A stretch of 64,000 bases of DNA from Maylandia zebra (GCF_041146795.1 NC_135184.1:9600967-9664966), one strand, 5' to 3'; counted from the stretch's first letter, positions 49,001-63,717 are shown. Numbers and translations are program-made. Notes: generated from the letters alone by a model not told the origin.

Positions 49001-49988
49001 CGCAGGTGTCAATGCTGGCTGTGGACGACATGTACCAGAATCTGGCTCCAATGGTGAAGGACAAACACTGGATGCAGAGACACTTCTCCATCCCTTACAC
49101 TCTGTCGACAGCAGCGGAGAGCCTCAGACCAGCATTCAAAGGCTCCACTTATGACATGAGGTAAAGTGAGAGGGATGGAATTTAAGATATATGAGTATAT
49201 CCATCCATTCATCCATCCATCCACCCTACCCGAACCTTATGGGGTTCGGGTAGCGGGGGCAGCGGCCTGAGCAGAGAAGCCCAGACTTCCCTCACCCAAG
49301 CCACCTCTTTCATCTTGTTATGTTATGTTATATATGTGTGTGTGTATTTTATTCAAAATGTAAATATTTGTGAACTCTATTTATAAGTAGAACTGGAATT
49401 ATATATCAATCCTTCTATGATTATCTTGATTTTTCTTTTTTTTTTTGTAGCTTGTCAAAAATCTTTTTCATTTTTTATAAAAATTTTAATCCATATGATA
49501 ATGATAATATAATATAATAATAATGATAATATTACATAATGATAATGGGAATATATCATAATTTTCAGTTACAATTTTGAAAATGTAAGTATATTTTTAT
49601 ACTTAAAATTTATTTAACACTTCCATTCTGGACAGTTTGTTGTAATAGCTTGATTTTACATTCCTAAATAAATCACAACCACTGCCATCTTTGGGTTTAA
49701 AGTATCTTCCATGTTTTCAGGATGAGTGCTGAAGATCTAGAGATTCACCAGCCTGGAGGCACTCCTATGAACAAACAGCATTTGCACCTTCAGGGCTCTG
49801 TGAGTGATGGGCTCAACAGCCTTCTGCAGTGGGGTAAAGGCATCCTGCGCAGTGGGAGCCTCTCTTCTCTGAAGGAAGTCTCGTCAAACCCAAACGAGGC
49901 AGACGGGGATGATGAAAGGGAAATAGATGTGATCACTCACAAAGAACAAGAAAGGGGACTAATTAAAGTTTTAATTGAACACAACTAA
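46002..49988 (+). CDS. best4: Bestrophin-4, calcium-activated anion channel
   Basis: Pentameric plasma-membrane chloride/bicarbonate channel. Nine coding exons: 46002-46153, 46238-46338, 46423-46656, 47359-47513, 47628-47705, 48151-48303, 48843-48923, 49006-49160, 49721-49988; phases close to 458 codons plus TAA. The N-terminus [20 protein letters not shown] is the bestrophin signature. Neck residues are conserved in [14 protein letters not shown] (the Ile and two Phe of the gate), then NRWWGQY, and the acidic Ca2+ clasp [11 protein letters not shown] is intact. BEST4 rather than BEST1-3 is indicated by NQLIDRN, MYQNLAP and STAAESLRP and by linkage to hectd3 and rps8. The C-terminal tail is short, as in BEST4. 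The exon-2 product is two residues longer than BEST1/2 before the neck (NTNYIP). An upstream acceptor (TTTTCAG at 45984) shows at least one 5' UTR exon, not located. Confidence 0.93.
49195..49315 (-). mobile_element. RTE-like LINE tail in best4 intron
   Basis: ATCCATCCATTCATCCATCC then GGTAGCGGGGGCAGCGGCCT and GAGAAGCCCAGACTTCCCTC form the standard 3' end of a teleost RTE-type element in reverse. It lies 35 bp after the exon-8 donor. Confidence 0.7.
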
Positions 49989-50302
49989 TTGATACTTGCT
50001 GTCATGTTTTTGAAAACGTTTATTGTAAACATGACAAAAAAATGTTTGAAAACATTTTTTGGGGAGGTGGAAATGTGACATTGAAAGGTCTCGCTTGTTT
50101 TAAACTGTGAACTACAATAAGATTTCATCCTTTTCAGATTTTATTTGTAGACATTTTTGGAAATTAAGCACAAAACTAATTATTTATTTAATTATTAACT
50201 ATTAGATCTCCTGTTTGCTTAGTACTGTGTCAGAGACCCATTTTATCCTATCTGTCAGAAATCTATGTATTATGAGAAAAAAATGTCTGATATTCTTGAG
50301 TA

Positions 50303-50308
50303 AATAAA
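50303..50308 (+). terminator. Poly(A) signal, best4
   Basis: AATAAA lies 315 nt after the stop codon and is followed by an AT-rich, T-containing stretch. It is the first canonical hexamer after best4. Confidence 0.5.
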
Positions 50309-51039
50309 ATTCCAGATGAAAAATATGTTATTATTATCATTATTGTGCAATTTACTTTAAGTGGCTAAAAACTATTTGGAGGGAGCTAAAGTGTTTCAAA
50401 GCAGAAAACACTGTGACTGAAAACACTGTAAAACCCTGATGACTGTAAGTCTTTCATAAATGAAAACTTTATCGGTATAATGAAAATTATGAATGTTTAT
50501 GATTGTTGAATATACTGAAATAGGTTTGTCTTCCACACAGGCTCTGTAAGATGTGATTAATGCTATTAAAAAGGTGTATTTAACTCAATCCATAGTAAAC
50601 CTTTGATTGTGAAAGCCTTGGAGGTCTGAAGCCTTTGTTCAGTAAGTAATCCTCCCTTGCTATAACTGTATTTACATAAATCCACGTGATTTCCCTTAAC
50701 AACAACAACACTAACAATAATGATATTAAAGTTGCAGTTTATTCTTTACACTTAGATCACACTAATGTATTTAATCGTATCTGACACGAGTTTTTATGAG
50801 TTTTTATAAAAACATATTAATCAATGAATTTCGCAAAAATCCCGGCTGTAGCAAATACCAATTAAAACTCATCCATGCAGATTTATTTTTAATTTCTTTT
50901 TTTTTTTAAAGTTGTGTTGGAAGGTTGGATAAACAGTCAGGGTTCGAAAAATGTGAACTTTCTGGCAATTATTTTCGGAGTTCAGCCTTCAAAAGTTAAG
51001 AAAATTAAATGCTCGACTGAGAAGCTTTTATTTTGTAAA

Positions 51040-51142
51040 GGAAACAGCGACGGAAGGCCGGAAGGATCAGAAGAGTCTTTGCTCTTCCGTGTTGTCAGAA
51101 AACCATAGAATCTGTAACAGGGTGCGGGACACTTGTCAGCAG
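51040..51142 (+). promoter_or_regulatory. hectd3: hectd3 promoter and non-coding first exon
   Basis: CGACGGAAGGCCGGAAGGAT holds two ETS-type GGAAG cores, one in the strong CCGGAAG form. A donor (GTCAGCAG|GTACGT at 51143) pairs with an acceptor at 51506 (TTTGACAG) to make a 5' UTR intron of about 0.36 kb. The 5' UTR continues 51507-51601 to the ATG. The exact TSS is not visible. Confidence 0.55.
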
Positions 51143-51601
51143 GTACGTTGGTATCTACTGTTTTTAAGAATTGACCACACTTCTTACTCCGTGAAATGTT
51201 CATGTCCCGTGAAGTTTTGTTAAATATGAGCCTAGCTGGCCGCCAGGGTTGTTGATGACAGCTGCGGTGAGGGATGGACTCGTTTACTGAACACCCTGGT
51301 AGCATGCTAATGTTAGCGCTCTCACTTTTACCTAATGGGAGGAGGTGATATTTGTGTCAGGGAACTTTGCCTGCTGATTAGCGAATTCCTAGCATTTCAA
51401 ACAGTGTTCAGATTTTATTAGGAGAGCTAGGAGCCAGTTTAATTAATCGATATTTTAAACGAAGCCAAAGTTTCTAAAGAAAGTTGGGTTTTGTTTGGTT
51501 TGACAGGAGCATCCCTGCGCAGCCACGCAGGAAAACAAAAGCGGTGTAATGTCAGCCGATGAGCTCCTGCTACTGCTGAGCTACTGACTGCCACCTTCAC
51601 G

Positions 51602-54600
51602 ATGGGCGACAACCCTCACCTGCTGCTCGGCAGGATCCGCTTCCTGAACAGGTGCATCGAAACTTTCAGGAGGAGCGAACCGGTGCCCGAGTGTCTGTGT
51701 TATGTCCCCAAAGAAGTGTGCTACAAAATCTGCAAGGATTCATCTTCCAGCTCATCCGCTTCCTCCTCCGGTGCCTCTGCGGGAGGCTCCACCGTGGGAA
51801 AAACCATAGTCTCTGTCTTCGAAAGCCCCCATCAGACTGCCCACAGTAAGAAAGCATGCAAGTACAACATTGAACCAAAGAAAGGGACATGCATCCGGAC
51901 AACAGGGGAGGAGTACTGTAATAGCCAGGGCCTTTGGGTCAAAATGAATAAGGTAAGACGCTGTTACTTCCCCTTGGATGCAGTGACATCAGTAAAAGTC
52001 TTTGTGCTGCTTGAAACAACAATAACCCTTTGTTTACATACACTTTACATACTGTTACAGTGGTGGATGCTCACATTAAATAATGAGGTCCAATAATCCA
52101 GTGAGCCTAAAAGCACTCAGACAGTTTCAGACAGTGGATGAACTGAGTGGCTTTGCTAAGGCTCAGTATAACACAGCTCTAAAAGGGTCAAAGAATAAAA
52201 GTATTGAGCTGCAAAGTAACATATTAGGTACATAGTAGTGAAATTTGACCCTCTTTACAAATGAAACTCACATTAACTGATTCCAGTTCTTATATCAAAT
52301 GTTTTTTCTGAATGAAAGGCAAGACTGAAGATTTCAGTTTGTGATATCATATTAGGATCTTCTCATGTCTGCAGTGATTTTCATCCAAAGATATGCATTA
52401 GGTTTAACTGGTAATCTCAGAAAAACAGGTGATCTTGTCACTATCAATAAGAGCTCTGTAAAATGATGAATCATGAATATAAGCTCGAGCAACTGAGTTA
52501 GAAAGAGAGAGGTTTATATATTTTTGCCACATTTTATTACAGCAAAAATAGATTAATCTTGATTATAATTATTGCAGTGTATATTGCACAATAATGGTGC
52601 ACATGTCTATTGTGGTTAAAGTTAGAAATAATGGGTTTTGTTACAAACAAATAATTCATGTAAGCCAAACACAGGAATTATATTCCTGTGTTTGGCATCA
52701 AATAAAACTATTTCAGACAGTTTTTCAGCTCTTGGCTCTGTATGAGGTCATAGAAAGCTGATATCCCTAATGTCATCTCAGACATGCAGCTCCTCATACC
52801 TGCTGTTTAAACCCTCTGGTTGCAAAAGGGCAAGCCATTCAGGAAAACAGTTGGCTTAAAGGTAACAAGGGTGGAGTGAAATATGGATTTTTCAGAAAGT
52901 GGATGAACTTTGTATACAAGATAAATAAGAATTTTTTATGAGCTGTGACACAAAATTTAAAATATGGAACTCGAAAAAGGTATTATAGGTTGATTTGTGT
53001 GTTCTCAATTATTGTAAATTTGGTAAGAAAGCAAATGTTGACCAGTTGATCCGTGGCTGTCCCCAGGAGCAGCTGGAGGAGCACCGTCCGGGCCAAGATT
53101 TGGAGGAAGGCTGGATCCTCGTGTGTAAACACACCGAGGGAGGCGACAGGCTGGTACCCGTGGAGTCACCAGAGACTGTCACTAGGCAGCAGCAGCTCTT
53201 TGGCTACGACCACAAGCCCTGCAACAGGTGGGAACAAGTTGTGGATGTGGAGAATGCACTTTACATTGGCGAGAAACCCAAAATCGCAGAGTGTGATGAG
53301 GCTGCCATCCAGAAGCTGAGGTGAGTCCGTCTGTGCAAAGTTAAAATGGAAAGTTGAGTTTTCTGGTGCAGCAGATTTTAAAATGAATGCAATTAATGCT
53401 CAGTTGAACTGTTTCAGGTATGTTCCTCCTACTTGGACATATGAATGTGATGAGGACCTCGTGCATTACTTCTACGATCACATAGGAAAAGAGGACGAGA
53501 ACTTGGGGAGTGTGAAGCAGTGTGTGACCAGCATCGATGTGTCTTCATGCTCGGTGAGCAAAATTAAGCCCTCGTCACAAATGAAACTCGCATCGACTGA
53601 CTTTAAATCTCATTTCAAACAGTCTAAATCTTTCTAAGTATAAAAAAAAGAAAATGAGGATTGTAGTTTGTGATGTCATGTTAAGGTAAATAGAATACTA
53701 GTAACTAGTCTGTAAGGTTTGTTTTCTTTTCTTTTTAACGTTGGCAAAACATGGATTGGCGTTCTCGGTGGAGTTACATTGGACCTCTTTCCTGATGACA
53801 TCAAAAATGCAGTGAAAGGAAACTAGATTGATCTGAGAAGTTTTTATGACTTTAATTTGACCCAGTGACCATCATGATAGACAGTCTAGTATAACATGCA
53901 TGTAATTATTTGTGGGTATGACAAATATGTATGTATTTATGAATTTAAAATGGGTTTGTTTATGAATTCAGTCCATTCATCAAACCTTGATATTTGCTTA
54001 CAGGAAGATCCCAGCGGGGGGGCGAGTTGCCTGACAGATGGCGATGTTGAAACTTACTGGGAGAGCGACGGCATGCAGGGCCAACACTGGATCCGCCTGC
54101 ACATGAAGAAAGGCACTGTGGTCAAGTAAGGAAACACAAAAATTGAGTAATAGTAAAGAATAGTAAAAATAAAGTCAAAGGCTTGGACAGTGCAGTGACT
54201 ATGACAACAAGATCATTAAGATAAACTGTAATGTAAACTGTGCCACATGCAGTTTTTTGCCTTGTGGTGTAATGTATATATTAATATTAGTATATATAAT
54301 GGTATGAATATAATGTTTTTGGGTTCTAAAGTAAGAAGTTTGACAACAACTGATCTGGGTATTATACCCAAATTTTGCACTATCCCTATGATGGTGTAAT
54401 CATCACGTAGAGTTGCTATATTAGACATTTAAAAATGTGAAGCACTTTATGTCTCTTTTTGTTTCACTGATAAGCTGCTGAGGTCTCAATATTTTATTTA
54501 TTGCCTGTTTTGTTTACTAGTAAGCTGATACTGACTGTGGACTCAACGGATGATAACTACATGCCCAAAAGAGTCACAGTGTTTGGAGGAGAAGGAGACA

Positions 54601-57600
54601 ACCTAAAGAAGCTAAGTGACGTCACCATAGATGAGTAAGTTTTGTCAAACGAGATTATTGCTACAGTTTGCAATTTAACAAAAAAAAAAGTTCAAAAATG
54701 AATGCATACTGATTACAGTTTATATTCTACATTTATGTACTTTTACTTTTATGTTTCTAGTAATCTGATAGGAGAAGTGTGTGTGCTTGAGGATATGACT
54801 TCCCATTTACCAGTTATAGAAATTCGGATCGAGGAATGTAGAGGTCAGAATTTTTATGTTTTTGTGTCAAACTAGCTGATTTCTGTTTGAATGCTTTTGC
54901 AGGAGCTTTTGCACTGAACATAAAGCAACGCTTTTTTCCTCATTTTGGCTTTTACAGAGGATGGAATAGATGTGCGGATCCGAGGCTTGAAGATTAAGTC
55001 GTCCTGTGAGAGGGATCTGGGTCTGAACGCTGATGTTTTCCAGTCCTCTAACCTCGTCCGCTACCCACGTCTGCAGGGCACCCCACCAGATATCCTGTAC
55101 CGCAGAGCGTTAGTTATCCAGAGGTAGGTCAGCGAACATTGTGCCCCATGTACTTTTTACAGAACTAAATATTTGTCTTCGGGCTTGGAAAAAATATCCT
55201 TCTTCAACTTCTCAGGTCTTTACCCTCAAGATAAAGTGTTCTGATTGTCCATGTTATCTGTAAACAGAAGGTGTTTCCAGTTTGTGTCTCTTTCTGTCTG
55301 CAGGTTTATCAATCTTTTGGACAGCGCGCTCCCGCACCTAGTGCCAGCCTGGGATTACAGCCTGGGTACCTTCAACCAGATCAAAGTGAGCCGTCCTAAA
55401 GCTTTTAACATGTCATTTATGATCTGTGCACAACAGCAAGCATTTTTTATGTGTTTCTTTATAACATGTGTCTTTTGGTGCCCATTAGAGCATAAAGCAG
55501 TTCTTGCTGCTGTCCAAGCGCCGCTCAGCCCTCATCACTCAGTGCCTGAAAGACTCGGAGACCAGTAAGCCAAACTTCATGCCTCGACTCTACATTAACC
55601 GACGTCTGGCCATGGAGCACAGGGACAACTCATCTCTGGACCCAACCTGCAAGAACGCCGTCTTCAACCAGGTAGGGACCAGAAGGAAGCCTAAAATTCA
55701 ATGTGTAGAGAAGATGTGCAATAATTCAGATGCTTTATTTTTCCTCTTGCAGGTGTATGAGGGTCTCAAGCCGTCAGACAAGTTTGAGAAAACTTTAGAT
55801 TACAGGTGTGCATTTTATCAGCCTCTTGTGTCCAATATTTAGGACTTTTATAACTCGAGGATTAAAATCTGAATCTCCAGTGTGCCTTTTTGATCCTTCA
55901 GGTGGCCCGCTCGTTATGACCAGTGGTGGGAATGCAAGTTCATTGCAGAGGGAATTATCGACCAAGGAGGTGGATTTCGAGATAGCCTCGCAGACATGTC
56001 GGAGGAGCTTTGCCCCAGCTCGTCCGAGTGTCCCATGCCTCTCCCGTTCTTCAGCCGGACATCCAATCAGGTAGTCACTATCCCATTGCCGCCTATCATC
56101 AGAATGGATATCACTGTTGTTCTAAAAGTGTCTTTTGCTCATCTGTCAGGGTGACTTTGAGGCTAGAGATTATTACGTTCCCACCCCTTCCTGTAAAGAG
56201 TTCCACAAATACGAGTGGATCGGTCAGCTGATGGGTGCTGCTCTCAGAGGGAAAGATTTCTTGGTGAGTCTTTTGTAGGTTGTTTGCAATTTTAGAAATA
56301 GTGTAAGAATATTTATTGGGTTTTAACAAAAATGTAATGGTTTTATTAAATTATTGTAACATAGATAATTACCATTGTAAATATTTATTAGTTGTAGATA
56401 TTTGACTTTTCAGACTTGCTGTGTGTTCACTCCTGCAGGTTTTGGCTCTTCCGGGGCTTGTGTGGAAGCAGCTGATTGGGGAAGCTGTCAGCTGGAGTAA
56501 AGACTTTGCTGCAGTAGACTCTGTACTGGTGAGGATATTCAAATCATTACATTTACATGGTGGTGTCATTTAAATGTCAAAGCTTTGAAAGAAGAAAAGT
56601 CTCTGCTGACTGTGTTTCATAAAAGTACAAGAATTTATTGTCACTATTTTATAATAATTATTAATTTGCTCCTACAGTTTGTTGATCGATTACATTTGTT
56701 TCATGTAGCGTTTTGGGTTTGTTTTTTTCTTTTTGCATTAAAATTAAAATCTAGAAGGAATTAACAGATTGGATGGGTTGTTTTCCTGGTTGCCTCACTG
56801 TGAACATGTGTTCAGGTAAACCTTCTGGAGGCCATGGAGAACATGGACCAGGAGACATTTGAGTTCCGATTTGGGGAGGAGCTGGTCTACACCACTCTGC
56901 TGACGGATGGCTCAATGGTGGAACTGATCCCCGGTGGCAGTAATGTGTCAGTTCGTTATGAGGACCGCAGTGAGTTTATCCGCCTGGTGCAGAAAGCTCG
57001 GATGGAGGAGAGCAAACAGCAGGTGGGCTTCACATAAATTGGAATTACCCGTATTTCTTTTACTCTTTAAGCCAACTCTTTGTAAAATACTCCAGTGATG
57101 TTTTAGTGGTTTGTACACGTGTGTTACAGATTGCTGCCATACAGACGGGACTGCTGAAGGTGGTTCCTCAGGCAGTGCTGGACCTGCTCACCTGGCAGGA
57201 AGTGGAAAAGAAAATATGTGGAGACCCAGAGATCACTGTGGAAGCTCTGAAGCGACTCAGTGAGTGTCCGGCCTGGATTTAAACTGACTTTGACTATAAG
57301 CAGACATTTTTCTGTCGTAATTAAGAAAGTGAAATGGGACCATTTGCAAGTAATTTATCCAAGACACAACTGGAAGTGGATAAATTCAAATAAAATTCTA
57401 GCTTAGTTTAAACTAAATCTAATTTTAGCAGTGGTATCTGTTATGTTTTCGAATGAATTGTATTTCATTTTCAGTACACCCGTGTATGCATGTGGTACCT
57501 TTTTTCACAAGTGGACTTGGCGTAGCTTTAAAAATACAAAAGAGGTTGACCTCTTGTGGGACTTTTCCCATCTTCGTTTTATCCACGTTCCTTTCAAATC

Positions 57601-58683
57601 CTCGACCACAAATGAGGTCTGAGATGTTGTTTCTGTTAAGGTACAAGTTAAGGTGAAGTAATAAGATGCAAGTTGTATTAAGTCACAAAATGCTGCAAGT
57701 AACCAAACCATTGTAATCTTTTGTTCTCCCCACCAGCACGTTATGAGGACCTGGAACAAAGTGATGTTAGAGTGCAGTACTTATGGGAGGCGCTGACAAA
57801 CTTCACCAATGGTGAGTTCACTGTTTATTTTTGCCCCATTTTAAAAAGTAGTAAATGGCTCTCACAACATAAACTCTGCACCAATGGCCAAATATAAAAG
57901 ACAGATAAAGCTTTTGGGTCCGAAAAATGACGCCAATGGAGAAATCCCTTAAATTGCTATTTTTTGTAATGACCAGCAGGGGGCAGATCCTCTGGTGTTA
58001 AGAAGAAGACGGGTTGTATAAGATTGAAAAATAAACCTTATCGTGCTTTGTCTATGAGCTTGGTTCACTCTTTCATGGTGAATTTATGGTCTAGGTTCTA
58101 GGTTTATATAAAGATGCTAAATTGTATTTGTGTCTGCATTATTCAAGTGCAGATTTTGACCCAGACTGATATTCTTGATTTCTGTCTTCAGAGGATCGCA
58201 GCAGGTTTCTGAGGTTTGTAACCGGTCGAAGTCGTCTTCCTGCACCTATCTACGTCTTTCCTGACAAACAAGGGTGAGTTCAAGTGTACGTAGTTATTAT
58301 TATTTGACTACAATTAGATTTAGATTTGATTGTAATTTGTTTTTTGTTGTTTGTTTTCTTGATTCAGCTCTGAAACGACTGATGCACTTCCACAGTCCTC
58401 CACATGTTCTAGTACCCTTTATCTACCCAACTATCCGAGGTATAACAACCCCATGTGCTTTATGTGCACTGTTATTAATGATGCATTGATGATTTAACAG
58501 AAGTTAAATCTCTTAAAGATTATTAAGCAGTTTTTGAAGTTGACAGCACTGTTACATTATTGTCTTGTGTTTCCTCTATTCCTTGTTTTGTCCTGCAGTG
58601 CGAAAGTTTGTGAGGAGAAGCTGCGCTATGCTGCGTACAACTGTGTGGCCATTGATACCGACATGAGTCCCTGGGAAGAGTGA
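51602..58683 (+). CDS. hectd3: HECTD3, HECT-domain E3 ubiquitin ligase
   Basis: Cytosolic E3 ligase that transfers ubiquitin through a HECT cysteine. Nineteen coding exons: 51602-51952, 53067-53320, 53418-53553, 54004-54125, 54521-54634, 54761-54843, 54958-55123, 55304-55385, 55489-55671, 55753-55805, 55902-56070, 56150-56263, 56439-56528, 56816-57022, 57130-57259, 57737-57811, 58192-58273, 58368-58439, 58599-58683. They join to 855 codons; human HECTD3 has 861. An N-terminal region with a Ser/Gly-rich insert is followed by a DOC/APC10-like domain ([14 protein letters not shown] to about residue 400) and the HECT domain. The catalytic cysteine is in [11 protein letters not shown], 38 residues from the end (residue about 817), the same spacing as human C823. 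The C-terminus [11 protein letters not shown] is intact. Confidence 0.96.
52664..52696. repeat. Perfect 15-bp hairpin in hectd3 intron 1
   Basis: GCCAAACACAGGAAT and ATTCCTGTGTTTGGC are exact reverse complements separated by 3 nt (TAT). As RNA it would form a stable stem-loop. No match to a known microRNA is claimed. Confidence 0.85.
52700..52890. repeat. Dispersed repeat fragment (family A, inverted)
   Basis: It shares several phrases in order with 31000-31240, for example CAGTTTTTCAGCTCTTGGCTC and the CCATTCAGGAAAACAGTTGG segment. It lies in hectd3 intron 1, just after the hairpin at 52664-52696. Confidence 0.5.
57973..57986 (+). promoter_or_regulatory. CTCF-like motif in hectd3 intron
   Basis: CCAGCAGGGGGCAG fits the CTCF core consensus closely. 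Teleost short repeats can carry such motifs, so binding is only a possibility. Confidence 0.35.
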
Positions 58684-58795
58684 TCTCCCTACTGTTTCAC
58701 TGACCGCTGCACACGCCACAACTCAGTCGAATCAAGATATCTTGCCAACTTTTCACCATACCCTCACAACTGCCAAATAACCAATAGCTGTATAT

Positions 58796-58801
58796 AATAA
58801 A
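58796..58801 (+). terminator. Poly(A) signal, hectd3
   Basis: AATAAA lies 113 nt after the stop codon and is followed by GTGACTCAGTATGGTTTTTATT, a usable GT/T-rich downstream element. The 3' UTR is therefore short. Confidence 0.65.
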
Positions 58802-59550
58802 TAACTATATGGAAACATGGACGTGACTCAGTATGGTTTTTATTAACTTTTTATGTGTTCAACTCAGTAAAAGATCAAATTTTTCTTCAAGACTCATTTA
58901 ACCCAGACAAAACAGGAAGAAGTTATCATGACATGTCATGTTTAAATGTTGCTGGTAATAAAAATGAGTAAACAGTGTTTCTAAACCCAAACTGTTAAAA
59001 ATGATCAAACAGATAAAGTCATCTGTATAACACACGGTCCAATTAATTACTGTTAATAAAATTTTACATCAGATTTACGCATTATATGTATTTACTCATT
59101 CTTAATCTTTATTTTATTATATTTGTATCTGAAAACAACCTATTTAAAGTACCTGTGTTACACGTTCTTTAACATTATGTCTATTCTTTTATTATACATT
59201 TTGAAATGACATCTGTTTTCACTACTAACTCTAAAAATTGTAAAACAAAATAGAAGTTGTTGCGGGGTGTGGTTTGTGACTCAGCCACTGAAGAGGGAGA
59301 GGGCAGTGCCAGGGAAGGATGGTCAACAGCAGGTAGCCATCGTTTAATCGTGGCTCCTCTATTTAAGCAGCGTGACGGGACTCGGGGAGGAGAGTTGGAG
59401 TACAAAGGCAAAAATAACAACATGGTGATACACAGTGAGAAGCAGACAAAGGCACGCTGAAAGACGCGTGCATGCAAATACATAAACAGAACATTTGCAC
59501 CATTCCCTGCAGTCATCAAGTCCTTTTGTCACAGCAGTAATTAAATACAT
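58802..59550 (+). other. Intergenic, unassigned
   Basis: AT-rich sequence then a block at 59260-59470 with CTATTTAAGCAGCGTGACGG, which has a TATA-like box and looks like a worn repeat or LTR piece. The opposite ORFs at 59181-59519 and 59257-59460 shadow each other and show no domain. Confidence 0.35.
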
Positions 59551-59554
59551 GTCA

Positions 59555-59680
59555 TTATCCACTCACCAGCCACTTCATATGGCAGTAATGGCCCAGTCTA
59601 TAAAAGATCTTGAGCCCAGAGGTCTTTTCAACCTTTCTCTGTTCAACAAATATAGGTGATTATATGATGTGGTGTGATAT
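59555..59680. mobile_element. Short DNA-transposon end fragment
   Basis: ATTATCCACTCACCAGCCAC and TTCATATGGCAGTAATGGCC resemble the outer end of the repeat family seen at 1540-2450, whose other end reads GTGGCGAGTGA. Only the tip is recognised. Confidence 0.35.
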
Positions 59681-59929
59681 GGATGTCCCTTACTTATATT
59701 TGATGTGTGATTGTGTTCCTACACCACTTTCTTGTTGTTAGTGTCTTTAATGTCTGCAATGGTAACAACTCTGTTATTGTGGTTATATTTGTCTGACAGT
59801 TGCTACAAGGCACAGATGGAATTTATAAAAGGACAAGTAAATAAAAATAATACTTTGTTTGGATCTGCCATCCCTTTGGCAAGGTCTGTTAAAAAACTCA
59901 ACCGTCACTCTTAGATAAGATCAAATTGG

Positions 59930-60640
59930 TTAGGATGTTCAGGAACAGCGAAATACTTAAGCCTAACATGAGCTGGAGACTGCAGGAACAGTGGAGGGAG
60001 TTTTATATCACCATGGACTGAGAGGTTGCTGACCAAGAAAGACTGCCTTGCTTCAAAGTTGATACTTTCAAGCGTGACTGAAATGTGCCGCTGCCCAGAT
60101 GGACAAGCTAAATACATTCTGGACAAAAGTTTTATGGTCAGACAAGACCAACTGAGTTATTTGGCTGCAGTGACAAGAGGTTTGTTTGGAGGAGTAAAGA
60201 TGACCTAAAAACATTATACCAGATGGTGGTTGCATCATGCTCTGGGGCTGTTTTGCCGCCAGTGGAACTGGTATATTCCACAAAGTGGATAGAATAATGA
60301 GGAGGGAGTACCTTCAAATTCTTATACTTTACTTTGGATCAACAACTAAACTTGAAGGGTGTTTCAAGAGGACAATGAGCCCAAACACCCTAACAGAACT
60401 GGTTTTGAAATGGATGAAGCAGGCTAACATAATGCGTGTGGACTGGCGCTTTCGAAGCCTCAGCCTTAACCTTATTAAAAATGTGTTGATTGTGGGTCCA
60501 TGCCAGGAAAATCAATTTAAATGAATTCTACCAATTCTGCCAAGAAGAGTGGCCAAATATCCTGCCAGAATTAAGGCAGAACCACAAGTATCTGGTATCT
60601 TGCTAAAGCAGATTTTAGCCAAATATATGAGGAGGTGCAT
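59930..60640 (+). mobile_element. Tc1-like transposase relic
   Basis: TTTATGGTCAGACAAGACCA, GTTTGTTTGGAGGAGTAAAG, GCATCATGCTCTGGGGCTGT and TGAGCCCAAACACC follow a Tc1-like transposase gene in order through its 3' half, ending in GCCAAGAAGAGTGGCCAAA. The frame is broken in several places. The ORF at 60237-60524 is part of it. Confidence 0.8.
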
Positions 60641-60839
60641 GCATATTTTGGACCCTGTGTGGATTAGAGGAAAATAAAGTTCAAATTTGTACATCCAATT
60701 CTTGTTTGTTTGTTTTTTTAAAGTTATGAAAGATGTATGTTGCATAAGCAAATAAATCATGAAAGTCCCAGAATTACCATGATATTTATGCCCATGACGA
60801 GTGTGTAAACTTCAGACCACAACTGGAAAAAATATCTGG

Positions 60840-61215
60840 AAAGTAGGGCCTGCTATGGTGTATGAAGATGGCGGCACTGCAGGAAGACAGGAGGGAAAGC
60901 TGGAGGTTGAAGAACTGGAGATGCTCAGACCTTAATTGAGAATGACCAGAATAGGCAAGATTATAAATGAGTACATCAGAGGGACACGGTCAGGCTGAGC
61001 GATTTGGAGGCAAAGTTAGAGTTTCAAGGCTACCATGGTTTAGACATGTGCAAAGGAGGGAATTGGATATACTGGACGGAGGAAGACCTCAGAGGAGAAG
61101 AAGAGCATGCAGAAAGCTGGTGTAACTGAAGAGGATGCAAGGGATGGAATGAGATGGAGGCAGATGATCTGCTGTGTCCACACATAAATGAAACAGTCTG
61201 ATGAAGAAGAAGAAA
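60840..61215 (+). mobile_element. Non-LTR retrotransposon 3' fragment
   Basis: AATGAGTACATCAGAGGGAC, then CAGGCTGAGCGATTTGGAGG, TGGTTTAGACATGTGCAAAG and GAAGACCTCAGAGGAGAAGA is the standard end of a teleost RTE-type ORF2 (an RWFGHV-like region). It ends in GATGAAGAAGAAGA repeats. It stops about 170 bp before the rps8 start site. Confidence 0.75.
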
Positions 61216-61338
61216 ATGAAAACCTTAGAGAATATGAAAGCAATTTTGTACTTTCTGTAATGTTGTTCTGTCTCTGGTAGTGATATCTCGAAACTTTTCT
61301 GAGACAATAAAGGAAATCTCGTTCGCTGAAGAGTTAGT

Positions 61339-61348
61339 TCTCGCGAGA
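61339..61348. promoter_or_regulatory. TCTCGCGAGA element of the rps8 promoter
   Basis: The exact 10-nt palindrome TCTCGCGAGA lies about 40 bp upstream of the inferred rps8 start. This motif is known in vertebrate housekeeping promoters and is bound by BANP. Confidence 0.75.
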
Positions 61349-61387
61349 CCTAGGGTGTTCAAACCTCCCCATGAGCCCTTGCGGTTC

Positions 61388-61394
61388 CTCTTTC
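61388..61394 (+). promoter_or_regulatory. rps8: rps8 TOP motif / transcription start
   Basis: CTCTTTC 23 nt upstream of the ATG is a 5' terminal oligopyrimidine tract, as in other ribosomal-protein genes (human RPS8 mRNA also begins CTCTTTCC as I recall). It predicts growth-controlled (mTOR/LARP1) translation. Confidence 0.75.
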
Positions 61395-61410
61395 TAGCCG
61401 GCGCCTGAGA

Positions 61411-63717
<2,307 letters not shown>

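Noticed and set aside
57425-57759. Opposed ORFs of 63-84 codons
   Set aside because: They fall in a hectd3 intron between well-supported exons and have no domain.
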